DNA of 64,000 nucleotides from Chondrus crispus (lineage: Eukaryota; Rhodophyta; Florideophyceae; Gigartinales; Gigartinaceae), in NCBI RefSeq assembly GCF_000350225.1, contig NW_005178862.1, positions 124,001-188,000 of the forward strand. Direction: 5' to 3'. Of this stretch, positions 45,332-56,560 are shown piece after piece. The notes below the pieces were generated by a model. That model searched no databases, was not told where the DNA came from, and saw only the letters and a list, made by a program, of their open reading frames with translations. Numbering within the stretch: position 1 is the stretch's first letter; every line of letters begins with the position of its first letter. Made by a program: the position numbers and the translations under genes.

Positions 45332-47245
45332 ATGAAGCGCACACGCGAAAACGGAGCACCCGAAGGCGCCATGCCGAGCGACATCGACGCCATGTCTGCC
45401 ACGGCGCGTGTCTCGGCCCTGCGCGCCATCATGAAGAAGCAGGGCTTGGACGCGTACGTCGTCCCCAGCGAGGACGCGCATCTCTCCGAGTATGTCGCCG
45501 CCTGCGACGAGCGCCGCGCCTTCTTGACCTCATTCACAGGGTCTGCGGGCACGGCTCTCGTCACGGCGGAGGCGGCATACTGCTGGACGGACGGCCGCTA
45601 CTTTGTACAGGCGGCAAAGCAACTCGACGCAGATGTGTTCAAGATGATGCGCACGCACGAGGATCCGGGCGTGGAGGATTGGGTCGCCGCGAATATGAAG
45701 CCCGGGTCCAAGGTTGGGATTGATGGGATGACGGTCTCGATAAATGGAATGAAGCGCTTTCGGTATGCACTCGCCGCTGCGCAGGCAAACAGCTCCATTT
45801 CGGTTGAGCCGTTGCCGAAGGATGTGCCGAATCTTGTCGATCAGATCTGGGCGTCTGCTCGTCCAGCGGCTCCTGCTAGCAAGATCGTTGTGCACCCGGT
45901 TGAGTATGCCGGTGTGTCGGCAAAGGATAAGTTGATCAACGTTCGAACAACCATGCAGCAAAAGGGGGCGTCCATGTTGATTGTGTCCGCTCTGGATGAA
46001 GTTGCCTGGCTGCTCAACCTGCGCGGTGGAGATGTGAACTACAATCCAGTTTTTTGGGCGTATGTTACTATTACAGCATCGTCGGCGACATTATATGTGA
46101 ACAACACTCGCTTCGGAGAGGGAGTTGACGAGCAATTGAAGGAGAGTGATGTTACTGTCTCATCATATGATTCGCTACTGCCCGATTTGTCGCAAGCATG
46201 CTGGGATGACACTTCTCGTGTCTGGATGGATCCGAACAACTGCAACTATGCGATCCTCGATTGCATCCAGAAATGCGCACAAGGGGTGCAACTGATCAAA
46301 AAGCAGGGTCCCATCGCACTAGCCAAGGCGAAGAAATGCGGAGTGGAACTGACCGGTGTCCGTTCCTCGCACATCCGCGACGGGGTGGCACTGAGCAAGT
46401 TTCTCTGCTGGCTGGAGAACGAGGTGGCCAACCTAGGGCACGAACCGACGGAAATAAACGCATCGGACAAGCTGGACGGTTTGCGATCGGAGCAGGATTT
46501 GTTTGTGTCGCTATCATTCCCGACGATTTCAAGCGCAGGGGCCAATGGTGCAGTGGTCCATTACCGGGCGGAGGCGGCCACAGCTGCCAAGATCACGAAG
46601 AACGACGTCTACTTGGTAGATTCGGGTGGACAATTTCGTGATGGAACGACGGACGTGACGCGGACGATGCATTTTGGAGTGCCAACGCCATGGCAGAAGG
46701 AATGCTTCACGCGCGTGCTTCAGGGCCATATCGCAATCGATCGGGCGATTTTTCCCAAGGGAACGACGGGACATGTGTTGGATGCGTTTGCTCGGGAGCC
46801 GTTGTGGAAAGTGGGAATGGATTACAAGCACGGGACTGGGCATGGGGTGGGCAGTCATCTGAACGTGCACGAGGGACCGCATGTGTTGTCGTTCAAATCA
46901 CAAGCGTTAGGCACGGCGCTCGAGCCTGGGTTTCTGACGAGTAACGAGCCTGGTTATTACGAGGAGGGTGGGTTTGGGATTCGGATTGAGAACGTATGCA
47001 TTGTGCGGGAGGCGGACGTGAAAGGGCCGCCAGGTGGGAGTGAGAAACCGTTCTACGGGATGGAACGGGTGACGATGACGCCGATACAGAAGAAGATGAT
47101 CGATGTTGGGTTGCTAAACGAGAAGGAGAGGAGCTGGGTGGACGAGTACCACAAGGAGTGCTTTGAGAAGTTGGAACCGTTGTTGAAGGACGACGCAGAA
47201 ACGTTGGCGTGGCTGAAGAAGGAGACAACCCCCCTCGTTTCATGA
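45332..47245 (+). CDS. Xaa-Pro aminopeptidase (M24B, cytosolic APP1 type)
   Basis: A single-exon gene of 637 residues from the ATG at 45332. An in-frame ATG at 45236 would add a Pro/His-rich tail that is probably untranslated. The length and layout fit the three-domain cytosolic aminopeptidase P (human XPNPEP1, plant APP1): two creatinase-like N-terminal domains and a C-terminal pita-bread domain. The dinuclear metal ligands are visible: two Asp in DSGGQFRDGTTDVTRT (about 430-445), His in GTGHGVGSHLNVHEGP (about 501-516), and two Glu in TSNEPGYYEEGGFGIRIEN. The enzyme removes an N-terminal residue when Pro is next, usually with manganese, in peptide turnover. No targeting peptide is seen. All key residues are present, so it should be active. 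Confidence 0.93.
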   Translation: MKRTRENGAPEGAMPSDIDAMSATARVSALRAIMKKQGLDAYVVPSEDAHLSEYVAACDERRAFLTSFTGSAGTALVTAEAAYCWTDGRYFVQAAKQLDADVFKMMRTHEDPGVEDWVAANMKPGSKVGIDGMTVSINGMKRFRYALAAAQANSSISVEPLPKDVPNLVDQIWASARPAAPASKIVVHPVEYAGVSAKDKLINVRTTMQQKGASMLIVSALDEVAWLLNLRGGDVNYNPVFWAYVTITASSATLYVNNTRFGEGVDEQLKESDVTVSSYDSLLPDLSQACWDDTSRVWMDPNNCNYAILDCIQKCAQGVQLIKKQGPIALAKAKKCGVELTGVRSSHIRDGVALSKFLCWLENEVANLGHEPTEINASDKLDGLRSEQDLFVSLSFPTISSAGANGAVVHYRAEAATAAKITKNDVYLVDSGGQFRDGTTDVTRTMHFGVPTPWQKECFTRVLQGHIAIDRAIFPKGTTGHVLDAFAREPLWKVGMDYKHGTGHGVGSHLNVHEGPHVLSFKSQALGTALEPGFLTSNEPGYYEEGGFGIRIENVCIVREADVKGPPGGSEKPFYGMERVTMTPIQKKMIDVGLLNEKERSWVDEYHKECFEKLEPLLKDDAETLAWLKKETTPLVS

Positions 47246-48047
47246 GAAGTCCTTGGAAATGTACTGTAGTCGATGTGGCGCAAATACGTGCAAGTGTGAG
47301 TAAAGTGCACGCGAGCACGGTGAATAAACGCAAGCAGGGTGGGCACGCGTAAAAACGTTGCAAGAACGCATGCAGCGCGTCTAGAGGATGGTATGTAAAG
47401 TGAGATGAGGGTAAGCAGGAGGGGCACATTTAAAGCGAGTACTGTAGGTGATTAAATTTGGCACTGAGGGCAAGGTCATAGAAGTCGGTGTGTTTGAAGT
47501 AGGGCCAGATGCAGTGGACATTGTCGATGTGCCTCCACCGAGGGCGAAGACCGGGTTCCTTCCGAATGGAAGGGGAAACACTCGGGCCATATCCCCGCCT
47601 GGGCTCTTTGCGCATGCGCTAACTAGAGATAAATTTACCTCCGCCAGGGAGATTGTGAACAAAGAATATTCCGCGCCAGCGTTGCACGCTCTACCGTGCA
47701 AACTGATTGGCTGTCCTTATGTAGACGTGCGACAATCGCTGAACTGCCCCCGCAAAACATACCTTTTTCGACACGTCTTTTGAGATGCGGGGCTGCGCAT
47801 CACGCCACTCTGCTCCTCGCCTTGCTGGCGCCCATCCCTGACTTCGCGACAACGATGCCAGTCTGCCCAGCTGTTGGTGGCAGCATCGGGTCCCTACCCT
47901 GCGCTTTATATGCGTAGGGGTGCCCCATCGCTTGCCAATTTGAGGTGACCGCCTCCAGCAACTCTCCCAACCCGGGCACAACACCTAACACACAGCCTAC
48001 AAAAGGACAAAGACAGCCGTAAGTTTTGCCCGCCCACGCATCTCAAC
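47246..48047. other. Spacer between aminopeptidase and nucleotidase genes
   Basis: Holds the 3' flank of the aminopeptidase gene (two TACTGTA heptamers at about 47262 and 47443) and the 5' flank of the next gene. No gene, hairpin or mobile element supported. Confidence 0.5.
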
Positions 48048-50020
48048 ATGGCCTTAGAAAAGCAAAGCCAATCCGCAATCCAAATAATCCATTAGTAAGC
48101 ATTCCACATTTCCTGGCGTCCTACTATCACCACGTCTATCACACTAACCTTCCACCCACTACCTCTACCACCAGTAATGATGTATACAACATTGACGAGT
48201 CCCCCCACGAGCCCGTAGGCGGCGCCGCTCGCTTCATCTCTGCCGTCCGGCACCAGCTCTCCGCGCACCATACCTCGCTTGTGCTCTTCTCCGGGGATGC
48301 ATTCTCGCCGGCCCCTCTCACTCCGCTGACGGAAGGCGCCGAAATGCCGCCGATTCTGAATGCCACTGAAGTGGACGTCGCGTGCTTGGGGAACCATGAG
48401 CTAGACAGAGGTCTAGACGTCATGAAGGCGCGCATAGCGGAGACTAATTTTCCCTGGCTGTGCTCCAATGTTAAGGAGGTGGAGACGGGCGTCCCGTTGG
48501 GAGGCGTCAGGGAATGGTGGGTGCTGGACAAGGGGGGCTACCGGTTCGGCTTCATGGGGCTCGCCGGGTTTGACTGGCTGAGCGCCTTGGATAAGGTCGA
48601 CCCGGAGGACGTTTTGTATGAGGACGTTGTCAAGTGCGCAGATCGCATTGCCACGGTGCTCAGGGAGAAGAGGTGTGATTTTGTCGTTGCTCTCACGCAT
48701 ATGAGACAGCCGGATGATGATAGGCTCGCGATGGAGGCGAGAGATGTGGATATCGTGCTCGGGGGGCATGACCACGTGCTTTGTACCAAGGTTGTTAACG
48801 GGCGCTTTATCGTCAAGTCCGGGACTGACTTTAAGGTATGTAAGTATTTGGGAAGGGTGGGAGCACGGTTTACGATGCATGTCCTGTCTGTTGTAGGTTC
48901 TGAATGACTGACATTTTGCGGTTTCTCTGGTTTGCATGTTTTTTTTTGTTGGAGGGACAGAATTTTTCAACCATCGAGATTGACGTGAGCTCTGACTGCC
49001 GGCTGGTGGCCCGTGAACCGAAACATGTGGACGTGTCTTCCGAGTATGCGGAGGATCCCATTTTTGCGAAGTTTGTTGCTGAGAAACTCGAGTTGCTCGG
49101 TCCAGACTTCAAACACGCGTTAGCAGTGTCAACGGTTGACTTGGATGGGCGCTTTGTGTCCATTCGAACGAAAGAAACCGCTTTGGGAAACTCTGTGGCC
49201 GATGCACGTAAGTTGGTACTTATTCAAGCGCATCTCGTTTTTCATGATTGTTCAACTTGATGCGTTTGCGAGATGCGTGAAGCTGAGAAGGAAGCCCTTC
49301 ATACTGACAATAATTTAATTTCACTCTTTGTTCTCACACTTGTTGGGATTTCCACGTCCTTTTGCTCCTCCAACCTCCTTGCACTTCTGTTCTGCAGTGG
49401 CATTTTACATGGATACAAAGATTGCTCTGATCAATGCGGGGAGCTTTCGATCCGATTGTGTTGAGCCTCCTGGAAAGATAACACTACAGACAATCAATGC
49501 CATTCTTCCGTTTCAAGATGTAGCAGTCGTCGTTGAGTACACTGGACGAGAACTCTTAGGTATATTCGAGAATTCTGTCAGTCAGTATCCGCTTCTCGAT
49601 GGCAGGTTTCTGCAAGTCAGCGGAGTGTCTTTCCAGTTTGACCCAAGGCTTCCTGCCGGTGAGAGGATACATCAAACTGATGTGGTTTGCAAAGAGGATG
49701 ATGACACTCTCAGAGGGCTAGATGAGGATCGCTTGTATCGAGTTGCCGTCAAGAGCTTTATTCATATGGGGAAAGATGGCTATCCGGAAGGATCGCTATC
49801 ATCGATCATCCAACATTGCGACACACCCATTGCAACAATGGTTTCGGAATATCTCAATGAGCTTCACACGATATCCCCAAAATGTGAGCGCAGGGTAGTC
49901 TGCGTATCCCCTGAAAAAGAACTCCTGAAGTCTTACGATTATGCGATTAACTCAGAGCAAGCTAGAGAGACTATGTCTCGCCCAGAAAATCCCAGCGCTC
50001 TGCCTTTTTCGCAAACCTGA
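48048..50020 (+). CDS. 5'-nucleotidase-family metallophosphatase, four exons
   Basis: Exons resolved from frame and splice sites: 48048-48094, 48175-48835, 48961-49207 and 49398-50020, with introns of 80, 125 and 190 bp, all GT-AG. They give 525 residues. The first join yields IIHYNDVYNIDE, the opening metal-binding motif of the family. Next come GDAFSPA, CLGNHELDRG (the Asn-His pair), a His in ALTHMRQPDD, and LGGHDH, which together bind two metal ions. The second join reads SGTDFKNFSTIEID, and the third gives GNSVADALAFY then INAGSFRSD, the substrate-binding C-terminal domain (5_nucleotid_C). Family members hydrolyse nucleoside monophosphates, UDP-sugars or cyclic nucleotides. No signal peptide is seen, so a cytosolic role is likely. 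It converges with the FHA gene, with 344 bp between the stops. Confidence 0.88.
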
Positions 50021-50364
50021 AGATTCTTTTTCAATCACAAGGCTTTATCACTTCTTGGGGCAGAGGTAGGAAGAACTCTACGAGGTAGGAGAACAGAAAA
50101 GCGCAGTTTGGCGACACCGCAGGAGTCGTCGAGTCTGGAAATGTTCTGTTGGAGAAAAGTGCAAGAGTTGCTGTCTGAAGCTCACCGTGTGGCCAGACAA
50201 GGCCTCTTCGGTCTTCAATCATGGACAGTGAAGTATGCTAGTGTGAGAAAAAGTAGGATCAGTTTATCACCTTTTGTCTCCCAAAAGAGTTCAACAATGT
50301 AAATTAATTTTACACAATCAGAAAGTTCGAATCGTTGCGTAAGACAAAGATGATGACCTCGTTC
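50021..50364. other. Convergent intergenic region
   Basis: Shared 3' flank of the nucleotidase (plus) and FHA (minus) genes. It should hold both polyadenylation sites; none can be pinned down. AT-rich sequence near 50300-50320 is a candidate. Confidence 0.4.
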
Positions 50365-53300
50365 CTATTCTTCAAAACGTGGCACAGGGTTTCTTTTTCT
50401 TGCTGACCGCCTGACCGGGGTTGCTTGAGGCGGCGGATCCTTATGAGCCTTTTTCTTGATGGAACCCGTTCGAGATGCATGTCGAACAGAGCTGTTCTCA
50501 TTAGCTGCACCATGAGTTTCGCCTTTCGCAGAAGACCTCCCCTTCGTAGGCAATGGTTCAACCTCTTTGATGTCATCCGTCGGCAATACGCAAGTGGTTG
50601 ATGCCTTGCGTCGTGAAGACTTCCGAACCGGAGTGATTAGGTCAATCTCGGGCACAACTCTGTCGTCTCCTCCCTTGGTGGGCGTGAAAGGCGTTTGAGT
50701 AGTCTCAAGTGATGTTTTGTGACCTTTTCCAGAAGAATCAGCATGGGGGTCCGCAACAAGGTTTCCGTTTGAATCGAGCCCATGGGCTATTACCAAGTCA
50801 ATCAGCTCCGCCTTCTTGATTCTGGGCGGAACTTCAATTTGATGCTGCTTCATAAACTGGCGAATCTCTTTCACAGTTCGACTCTCATAATCCTCTCTTG
50901 TAGTAGAAGGACCTGACTCCTCTACCCTCTCTAGCCTATCCATGGTCTCAGAAAGGAATGTATTCTCAGAACCGTCCACTTCCCTAGATTGTGTCTTGGT
51001 CACCAGCTTGGGCCCCTCGATCGCCTTCTTGTCAGCTTCATTCTCAGTCGGGGTTTCGCATACTTCAACATTACTTGATGCAATGGAATTCTTCGTAGAC
51101 ATGTGTTTTTCTAACCTCTCAATCAGTGTATCTTTCTTGCCGCTTGTGTCTAGGCCGAAGCTCTTAAGATTCTTTTTGAGAACGAAGTAGTTCATTTGGC
51201 GGAACTTCTCCATCTCCTCTGGTTTTTCTGAACTCTCTTCGCCCATTCCTGAAGCAATCGTAGGGGCCCCTCTAGGAGATGTTTGTTCGTCTTCATTCAT
51301 GTTTGTGATAGAGGTTTCCAGATCCGCCGAATTTGTAGACGAACTAACGGGTATCTCAATTTCCCGAGCCTGCGGAGCTAGATGTCCAGTCGAATCGTTC
51401 AGCACCTCAGCTTCTCTTAGCGGGCACTCGGTACTTTCATTGGCCGTTGATCCAGTTGAGAGCGATTCAGACTCTTCGTCCCCGCAGTCGATTGTTCCCT
51501 CCGATTCGCTCGCGGTATCTAGATCTTCAGGATCAAAGTCCAGGGTCACTGGTCCACATGTGACAGGAGATTCTTTCGAGGAGGCACCTCCAATAGAGAA
51601 CCTATCTGTTACGGCTTTCGCTGCACCAAGAACAGCACCGAAAAGAGAACGCCGCCAGGGAGAAGATGAAATCTCGACTTCGTCTCCATTCTTTTCACTA
51701 AGACCATCATCGACCGAATTCTGCACCGCAAGATTCGGTGTACCTGAAGAGAGAGGATGAGGAACCCTCGGCATGGATGCGATATTGTATTCTTCGTTAC
51801 TGTCCTCACTACTGCTGGAGCTCTGCGCAGAGGATTCCAGTGAAAACGAAGAGAGAGGGTTTTGGTTTAGCCGTCTCTTGCTTCCGCCTGTACCAGAAGA
51901 AGCTGTAAAACAATTGTCTTCTGCAGATGATTCCAAACTAGAGCGGGATGAAATATAATTAGCAGAAACGTTTCTCTCGGGGGTTAAGACCCTGTCTGGC
52001 TCAAAGTGAGAATATGTCTTGCCATCATCCATCGAAGAATGCTTCTCGGGAGCGTTCCTTCCAACGTTACTTCCTTGAGCAGCTGGATAAAAGAATTTGC
52101 CCAGCTGCTGCAGTCTAGTAGAAGGGGGCGGTCCTTGCTTTTGACCGAAAGACACTTTCTCTTCAGACAACTTAGATTTTGGGGAACCCGATGGGATTGC
52201 AATTGTATTCGGTGTGCAATTCTCGCTTTCACGCATTGGAATTCGTGACTTCGACTTCACTGGGACTGGAGAGTAATGCGGTCCTTGACCAAGCTCTGCA
52301 TTGCTAAATAGGACGGAGCGGCTACCCGGGCGGCCAGCTGACTGGATCTTCTCGGCGTTTTTTAGGTTGCGACCTTCCCACCTCATGGGAGTGGATGGTA
52401 ATCCGCGGCTTAAGCGGTCGAAAGCCGTTTCCCGCCGCAAATTCACTGGATTGTTTGTGGATGACCCCTGGGTTATGTGGTTTTCCTCTGATTGCAATCG
52501 ATTTCTGATCGGTTTATGCTCTAGCACTTGTGAAGTGATAGGGTTCCCGTTAGATCGCGGCCATCGCGAGAATGAACGTGTGGCTCCGCCGACGCTTCTC
52601 ACTTTCTGCTGAGCCTTGTGGTTTGAAATCTCGTTCGCAGGCGTGTTCGGGTTATCTTTACTCTTCACCGACTCTACATCATGGACGATATTTTCAGTGC
52701 TTTCCAGAGATTCATCCTCAGATTCCTCAGGATCTGTAAGAAGCTCTCCTTCATCGCTTTCGGATGGATCAGGTAAGTTAATGCGTCTTGTAAGTCCTTG
52801 TCCCTCCGTCTTCTTCTCTGAGCTATGACGGGAAGTTTCATTCTGCAGAAGAGCTGAAACTTTTTCGGAAGGAGTCTCTAAGACCGAGCTCGGGAACAGT
52901 TTTGTGTTGGTGCTGGCCACAATGAACATATTTCCCTCTCTGGCTAGAACTAGTGAGGTGCGCCGTATCGCAGCGCATGATGGGCTGTTCGTATCTCTTT
53001 TAGCAGGTGTTGGTTTGTCTTGTCTTCCACCTGCAGCAGGAGATAGAGTTATCTCCGTGCCAAAGTGTCTCTTGGCAATGAAAAACTGGTTTCCACTTTG
53101 TAGAAATACCTTCTGTCCTTTGTGTAAGGCTCCAATGCCAGGGACCACGGTATTGGCGTTGTCCGCCAGCTGTTCCAGGGAAAAGCAGTGAGAATCCAGG
53201 AGGACGAGTGCTTGCATCTCTGCAACGCCTTCGGACCGGATTTGAATGTCACAGTCCTTGTGAGATCCGAAAATACACCAATTTCTTTGGTCGCATTGCC

Positions 53301-53382
53301 ACTTCATGCCGCGCTGCCCGCTTGGCTTGTAGACAATGATTGCACCAGAGACATTTTGGTGCCTTGCAGTAGGAGTGGTCAT
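50365..53382 (-). CDS. Large FHA-domain protein with two SAP-like segments
   Basis: An intact frame of 1005 residues starting at 53382. Residues about 25-115 look like an FHA domain: WCIFGSHKDCDIQI corresponds to its G-R-x-x-x-C-D strand, and QALVLLDSHCFSLE to a later strand. The Arg and Ser that bind phosphothreonine in classical domains are not clearly kept. The middle (about 120-700) is low-complexity, Ser/Glu/Pro rich and probably disordered, with many SP/TP sites. Two helical segments at about 718-762 (YFVLKKNLKSFGLDTSGKKD) and 830-866 (EIRQFMKQHQIEVPPRIKKA) resemble SAP or LEM-like DNA-binding folds. The tail is basic and ends RRSARKRNPVPRFEE. The layout recalls chromosome-associated FHA proteins such as Ki-67 or MDC1; a nuclear chromatin or damage-response role is inference. 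It has no introns. Confidence 0.65.
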   Translation of the reverse strand: MTTPTARHQNVSGAIIVYKPSGQRGMKWQCDQRNWCIFGSHKDCDIQIRSEGVAEMQALVLLDSHCFSLEQLADNANTVVPGIGALHKGQKVFLQSGNQFFIAKRHFGTEITLSPAAGGRQDKPTPAKRDTNSPSCAAIRRTSLVLAREGNMFIVASTNTKLFPSSVLETPSEKVSALLQNETSRHSSEKKTEGQGLTRRINLPDPSESDEGELLTDPEESEDESLESTENIVHDVESVKSKDNPNTPANEISNHKAQQKVRSVGGATRSFSRWPRSNGNPITSQVLEHKPIRNRLQSEENHITQGSSTNNPVNLRRETAFDRLSRGLPSTPMRWEGRNLKNAEKIQSAGRPGSRSVLFSNAELGQGPHYSPVPVKSKSRIPMRESENCTPNTIAIPSGSPKSKLSEEKVSFGQKQGPPPSTRLQQLGKFFYPAAQGSNVGRNAPEKHSSMDDGKTYSHFEPDRVLTPERNVSANYISSRSSLESSAEDNCFTASSGTGGSKRRLNQNPLSSFSLESSAQSSSSSEDSNEEYNIASMPRVPHPLSSGTPNLAVQNSVDDGLSEKNGDEVEISSSPWRRSLFGAVLGAAKAVTDRFSIGGASSKESPVTCGPVTLDFDPEDLDTASESEGTIDCGDEESESLSTGSTANESTECPLREAEVLNDSTGHLAPQAREIEIPVSSSTNSADLETSITNMNEDEQTSPRGAPTIASGMGEESSEKPEEMEKFRQMNYFVLKKNLKSFGLDTSGKKDTLIERLEKHMSTKNSIASSNVEVCETPTENEADKKAIEGPKLVTKTQSREVDGSENTFLSETMDRLERVEESGPSTTREDYESRTVKEIRQFMKQHQIEVPPRIKKAELIDLVIAHGLDSNGNLVADPHADSSGKGHKTSLETTQTPFTPTKGGDDRVVPEIDLITPVRKSSRRKASTTCVLPTDDIKEVEPLPTKGRSSAKGETHGAANENSSVRHASRTGSIKKKAHKDPPPQATPVRRSARKRNPVPRFEE

Positions 53383-54352
53383 TGCAAACGGTTATCAGTT
53401 GTGAACTTCAGAAAAGCAGTCTTGATCTCAATGTGAATGTACACACGGTTCTTCAGATGCGATTGAAGGCTGCCAGCGGATTAGTATGTGCCAAGGGTAG
53501 AGGCGGTAGTCGAACGGGATAAGCTGCCGCTTCACTCAAGACTGTTGCGACAGGAGAGTAGGCTTCTTTGCAGCGCATAGATAATAAGGCTCCAGCTGCT
53601 TGAGAGCGCTCGGCATATTGAAGGAGCCATGCAATATTCCAAGGGTCTAGTACGAGTCACACGAGCGTCGCGGGAACTGAAGGTGCCGTTGAAGGTGGTT
53701 TGAACGTTTGAATTCAAAAATCTTTTTCCTTCCGTATTTCCGCCGCGTGGGCTGCCGCGGAATGCAATTTATTTGCATTTTTGGATGTGAAATTCCACCC
53801 GCTTTTTGAACCCAGTTCATGCGTGTGAAATTGAAACCCCGCCGGGAACTAGCCCACCATCGTCATGAATAGAATGCATTGGATCACTTCCACGTTCTAC
53901 ACGTTGATTGGAACGTAAGTACAGAATGACCACAGTTGTACCCTTCCAGGGGTAGTGTGTTGCTCTTATCAAACTAGATTAGAATAGATCCTGTTGCATT
54001 CAGAAATATCCACGGTACAGTTTTAAAGAATGTGGTACGGTGGTATGGATTTCCGGCCGTATTATTGTACAGTATGCATACAATGCCCGTTCCAGTAGGA
54101 CAGTCCATCTAACTCTCTTTATTTGAAGGATTTGAACCATAGGCACGTCAGCTTCAGTTCAGTACCTTTGTACCGTACAGTAGCCAAAAGTTCCCTTTTG
54201 GGCATTTGCTTTATTGATCTCAGTTGACGTGCAAAGATTACACCAGACGTTGGTGATAGCTATAGCTACAGTATAACTCTCCATGCGATGGTAAATACGT
54301 TCTGGTATGCCTCTAAACTGCTTCTACTGCACCGATTGATACACTGAATATG
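53383..54352. other. Spacer upstream of the FHA gene
   Basis: AT-rich non-coding sequence with three TACAGTA heptamers (about 54070, 54177, 54267). A short ATG-led open stretch ending in GTAAGT at 53864-53915 could be a first exon of an unseen gene but has no continuation I can support. Confidence 0.4.
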
Positions 54353-55270
54353 CTATACATGTCCTGCATACGTCATCACAAAACTAGCAGCACTTGCCGC
54401 AATGTGCAAACCTTTGCTTATGTGCAAATTGCCGCAACTTTCATATTGGCGTTGGTATTGTTGTGGTTCAAGCCACTGAGGCGTTAATTTGCGGACTTGA
54501 AAGTAACACTGTATCCTTCTCTTAAGCCACAGGAGCACAACTGCTTCAGCGGTGACAGGAGACACACTCTCTTTTCTGAACACTACAACTCCTTGTGAAC
54601 GCTCATTGACTCCTTCGCAGTCTGGATGAAACTTCCCTTCGCATACGACAGAAATAATATTCGCAGTTCATTCCATTCCGAGATACGTCACGGCAGACCT
54701 CATGGTGTATCAGCCTAGATCGCCAAGGGCTGTCATAGGTTCAAGGGTTGGGTCGGCACGAATATTTCCTGGGAGACAGGCTGTGAAGCTAAATACTGCT
54801 GCAGCGCCCTTAACCTTTCCAATGGTACCTTCGTCAATTCTTTGGTGAACAATAGCAGCACGCTTCGAATGCACGAAGTGCGTGCTATCCATAAACAACA
54901 CATCCTTTTCCGTACACGCCTGCAGAATCCGTTCAATATAGTCCGCGCTTGAGAGCTTGAGAACGGTTTGTCGACAAGCAGATGTTTCCCTGCTTTTGCG
55001 CAACGCACTGCCCAATCTGGAGCGGGAGCAGTTGGAAGTGGGATAAAAATTGCGTTTGCGGACTAAGAAAGCAGGTGTTCGTAGTCGCAATATGTAGGGA
55101 TCTGGTGCACTTCAGCGAATTTCATGGCCGTTTCTTCATTGCCAGATGTTATGGCTGTAACATAGCCGACGGAACGTGCTGCAAAGCCCATGGAATAGTC
55201 TTCACGATATTTGCTGTGGGAAGCACGCCCAGCTCTAAGGATGGGTCAGACAGGTTGGCATTAAGGCGGC
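54353..55270 (-). pseudogene. Gfo/Idh/MocA-family dehydrogenase, dead copy
   Basis: Leftward pieces in different frames line up with one NAD(P)-dependent oxidoreductase of about 330 residues. A degraded Rossmann start (LELGVLPTANIVK) is followed by AMKFAEVHQIPTYCDYEHLL, then IFIPLPT and AKAGKHLLVDKP (the E-K-P block, here D-K-P). Next is DVLFMDSTHFVHSKRAA, then FSFTACLPGNIRADPTLEP and GDLG. At least two in-frame stops (a TAG after EHLLS, and a TGA where GDLGWY is expected) and two frame changes break it. The best relative by motif is the trans-1,2-dihydrodiol dehydrogenase-like subgroup. It is an old host pseudogene; no intact copy lies in the window. Confidence 0.75.
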
Positions 55271-55919
55271 GGGCTTCAATGCATAACAGCGCTGTCGGAC
55301 TGTTTCTTGTTTGATCTCATGCAGTCATGGAGAGAACAATGAAGTTGTGTAATAACGCAGGTGGTACAATTGAAGAGGGCGGTAACTCAAGAAATTCAGG
55401 TGAAACGCAGCAAGGTAGCAGAAGTAGATGAGCAGAATCAAGTCGTTTGATCGGAGCTGGGGTTGGTTTGCATCCAATTCACGGCTACACAATTCATTCT
55501 TGAAATGTCAGTGTGTGCTTTATTCAATGACTATTGTTGCGAATGCTATCTTATATCGACGGATATCTAGGGACAAAGGTCACGCTTGGACTGGATATGT
55601 GAAGTCTGCGATGTGAGACGGCATACGTGCGAGGATGGCAGTGGCAACTGAGGACCAGATAGAGTAGCTAATGCGTTGTTGTAGACGCAACTTCACGGTG
55701 CCATACGCACAAATGGCTGCGGTGGGAAATCTTGAGGGCAAGGGCTTCGATTCATTCATGAACGATTTCTGGAGAAAGACAGTACCCTTGGTAACCATGG
55801 TATACATAAACCAGTTTCTGAAGTTAATTCGGTTTCTTAAATTTTACCATCTTTCAGACTGGTTAGTACCTCCTCTCACTTGCTTCGCGGGAACAGACGT
55901 GACAAAACGATCCCGCCAT
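55271..55919. other. Spacer left of gypsy element 2
   Basis: No supported gene. A leftward open frame at 55580-55807 is short and without family features. The bases GCCAT at 55915-55919 should be one copy of the target duplication of gypsy element 2; the other copy lies outside the window. Confidence 0.4.
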
Positions 55920-56199
55920 TGTAGTATAGTGGCGGTCGCCAGCTATGAGCTAGCTCGAGGAAGAGGTAACAACCAATAGGGGGTGTCCCGCGGTAAATCG
56001 GGACTGTGGTAGAGCAAAGGGGAAGTACGTCGGCCGACTGTAAAAGCACGACGTACTGGTCGAAGTGCGGACCCGGAATGGGACCAGCACTGGAAGGGGT
56101 GGTGTAAGAACACACAAAACAGGGGTGAACCCGAGCCTAAAGACTAGTGTCAGACACGGGCGGAGCGCCGAGTAGCGAAAACTCCTAGAGGGAACGAGC

Positions 56200-56560
56200 G
56201 GGACAGATGTCAATAGTGCCGCCAAGACCAGAGGCTTGTCGTAGCCTGCGACTTGACAATCGTCACAATACAGTAAGAGAGAAATAGGTCGTGCGACAGT
56301 AATACGCCCAGGCTAGAGGCCAGTCTTAGCCGGCGTGGTCGCAACGACAGAGTAAAAAGGAAAACAATTGAAACGTCGAGCGACAGTAACACGCCGAGGT
56401 TAGAGGCTAGTCCTAACCCGCGTAGTCGCAAGGACGGAGGAATGGAAAAGGTAAAGTAAAGGCAATAGAAGCCAGGGAAACGTCGCAAGACAGATGCCGA
56501 CAATGTCGCCTAAGTCAGAGGCTTGTCTTGACCCGCGGTGTCGCACCGTCGAAGGAAATC
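56200..56560. repeat. Four imperfect tandem units in the LTR
   Basis: Units of about 87-115 bp, each with the core GCGACAGTAAYACGCC then TAGAGGC-AGTC-TA-CC-GCG and a closing GTCGCA. Cores start near 56219, 56304, 56391 and 56506. Within a unit, the CGAC at the start and GTCG at the end could pair as a stem. Confidence 0.7.

Noticed and set aside
53864-53915. ATG-led stretch ending in GTAAGT, a possible small first exon
   Set aside because: No downstream exon in a compatible phase could be identified.
55580-55807. Leftward open frame of 75 codons
   Set aside because: Some coding-like composition but no recognisable family or gene context.
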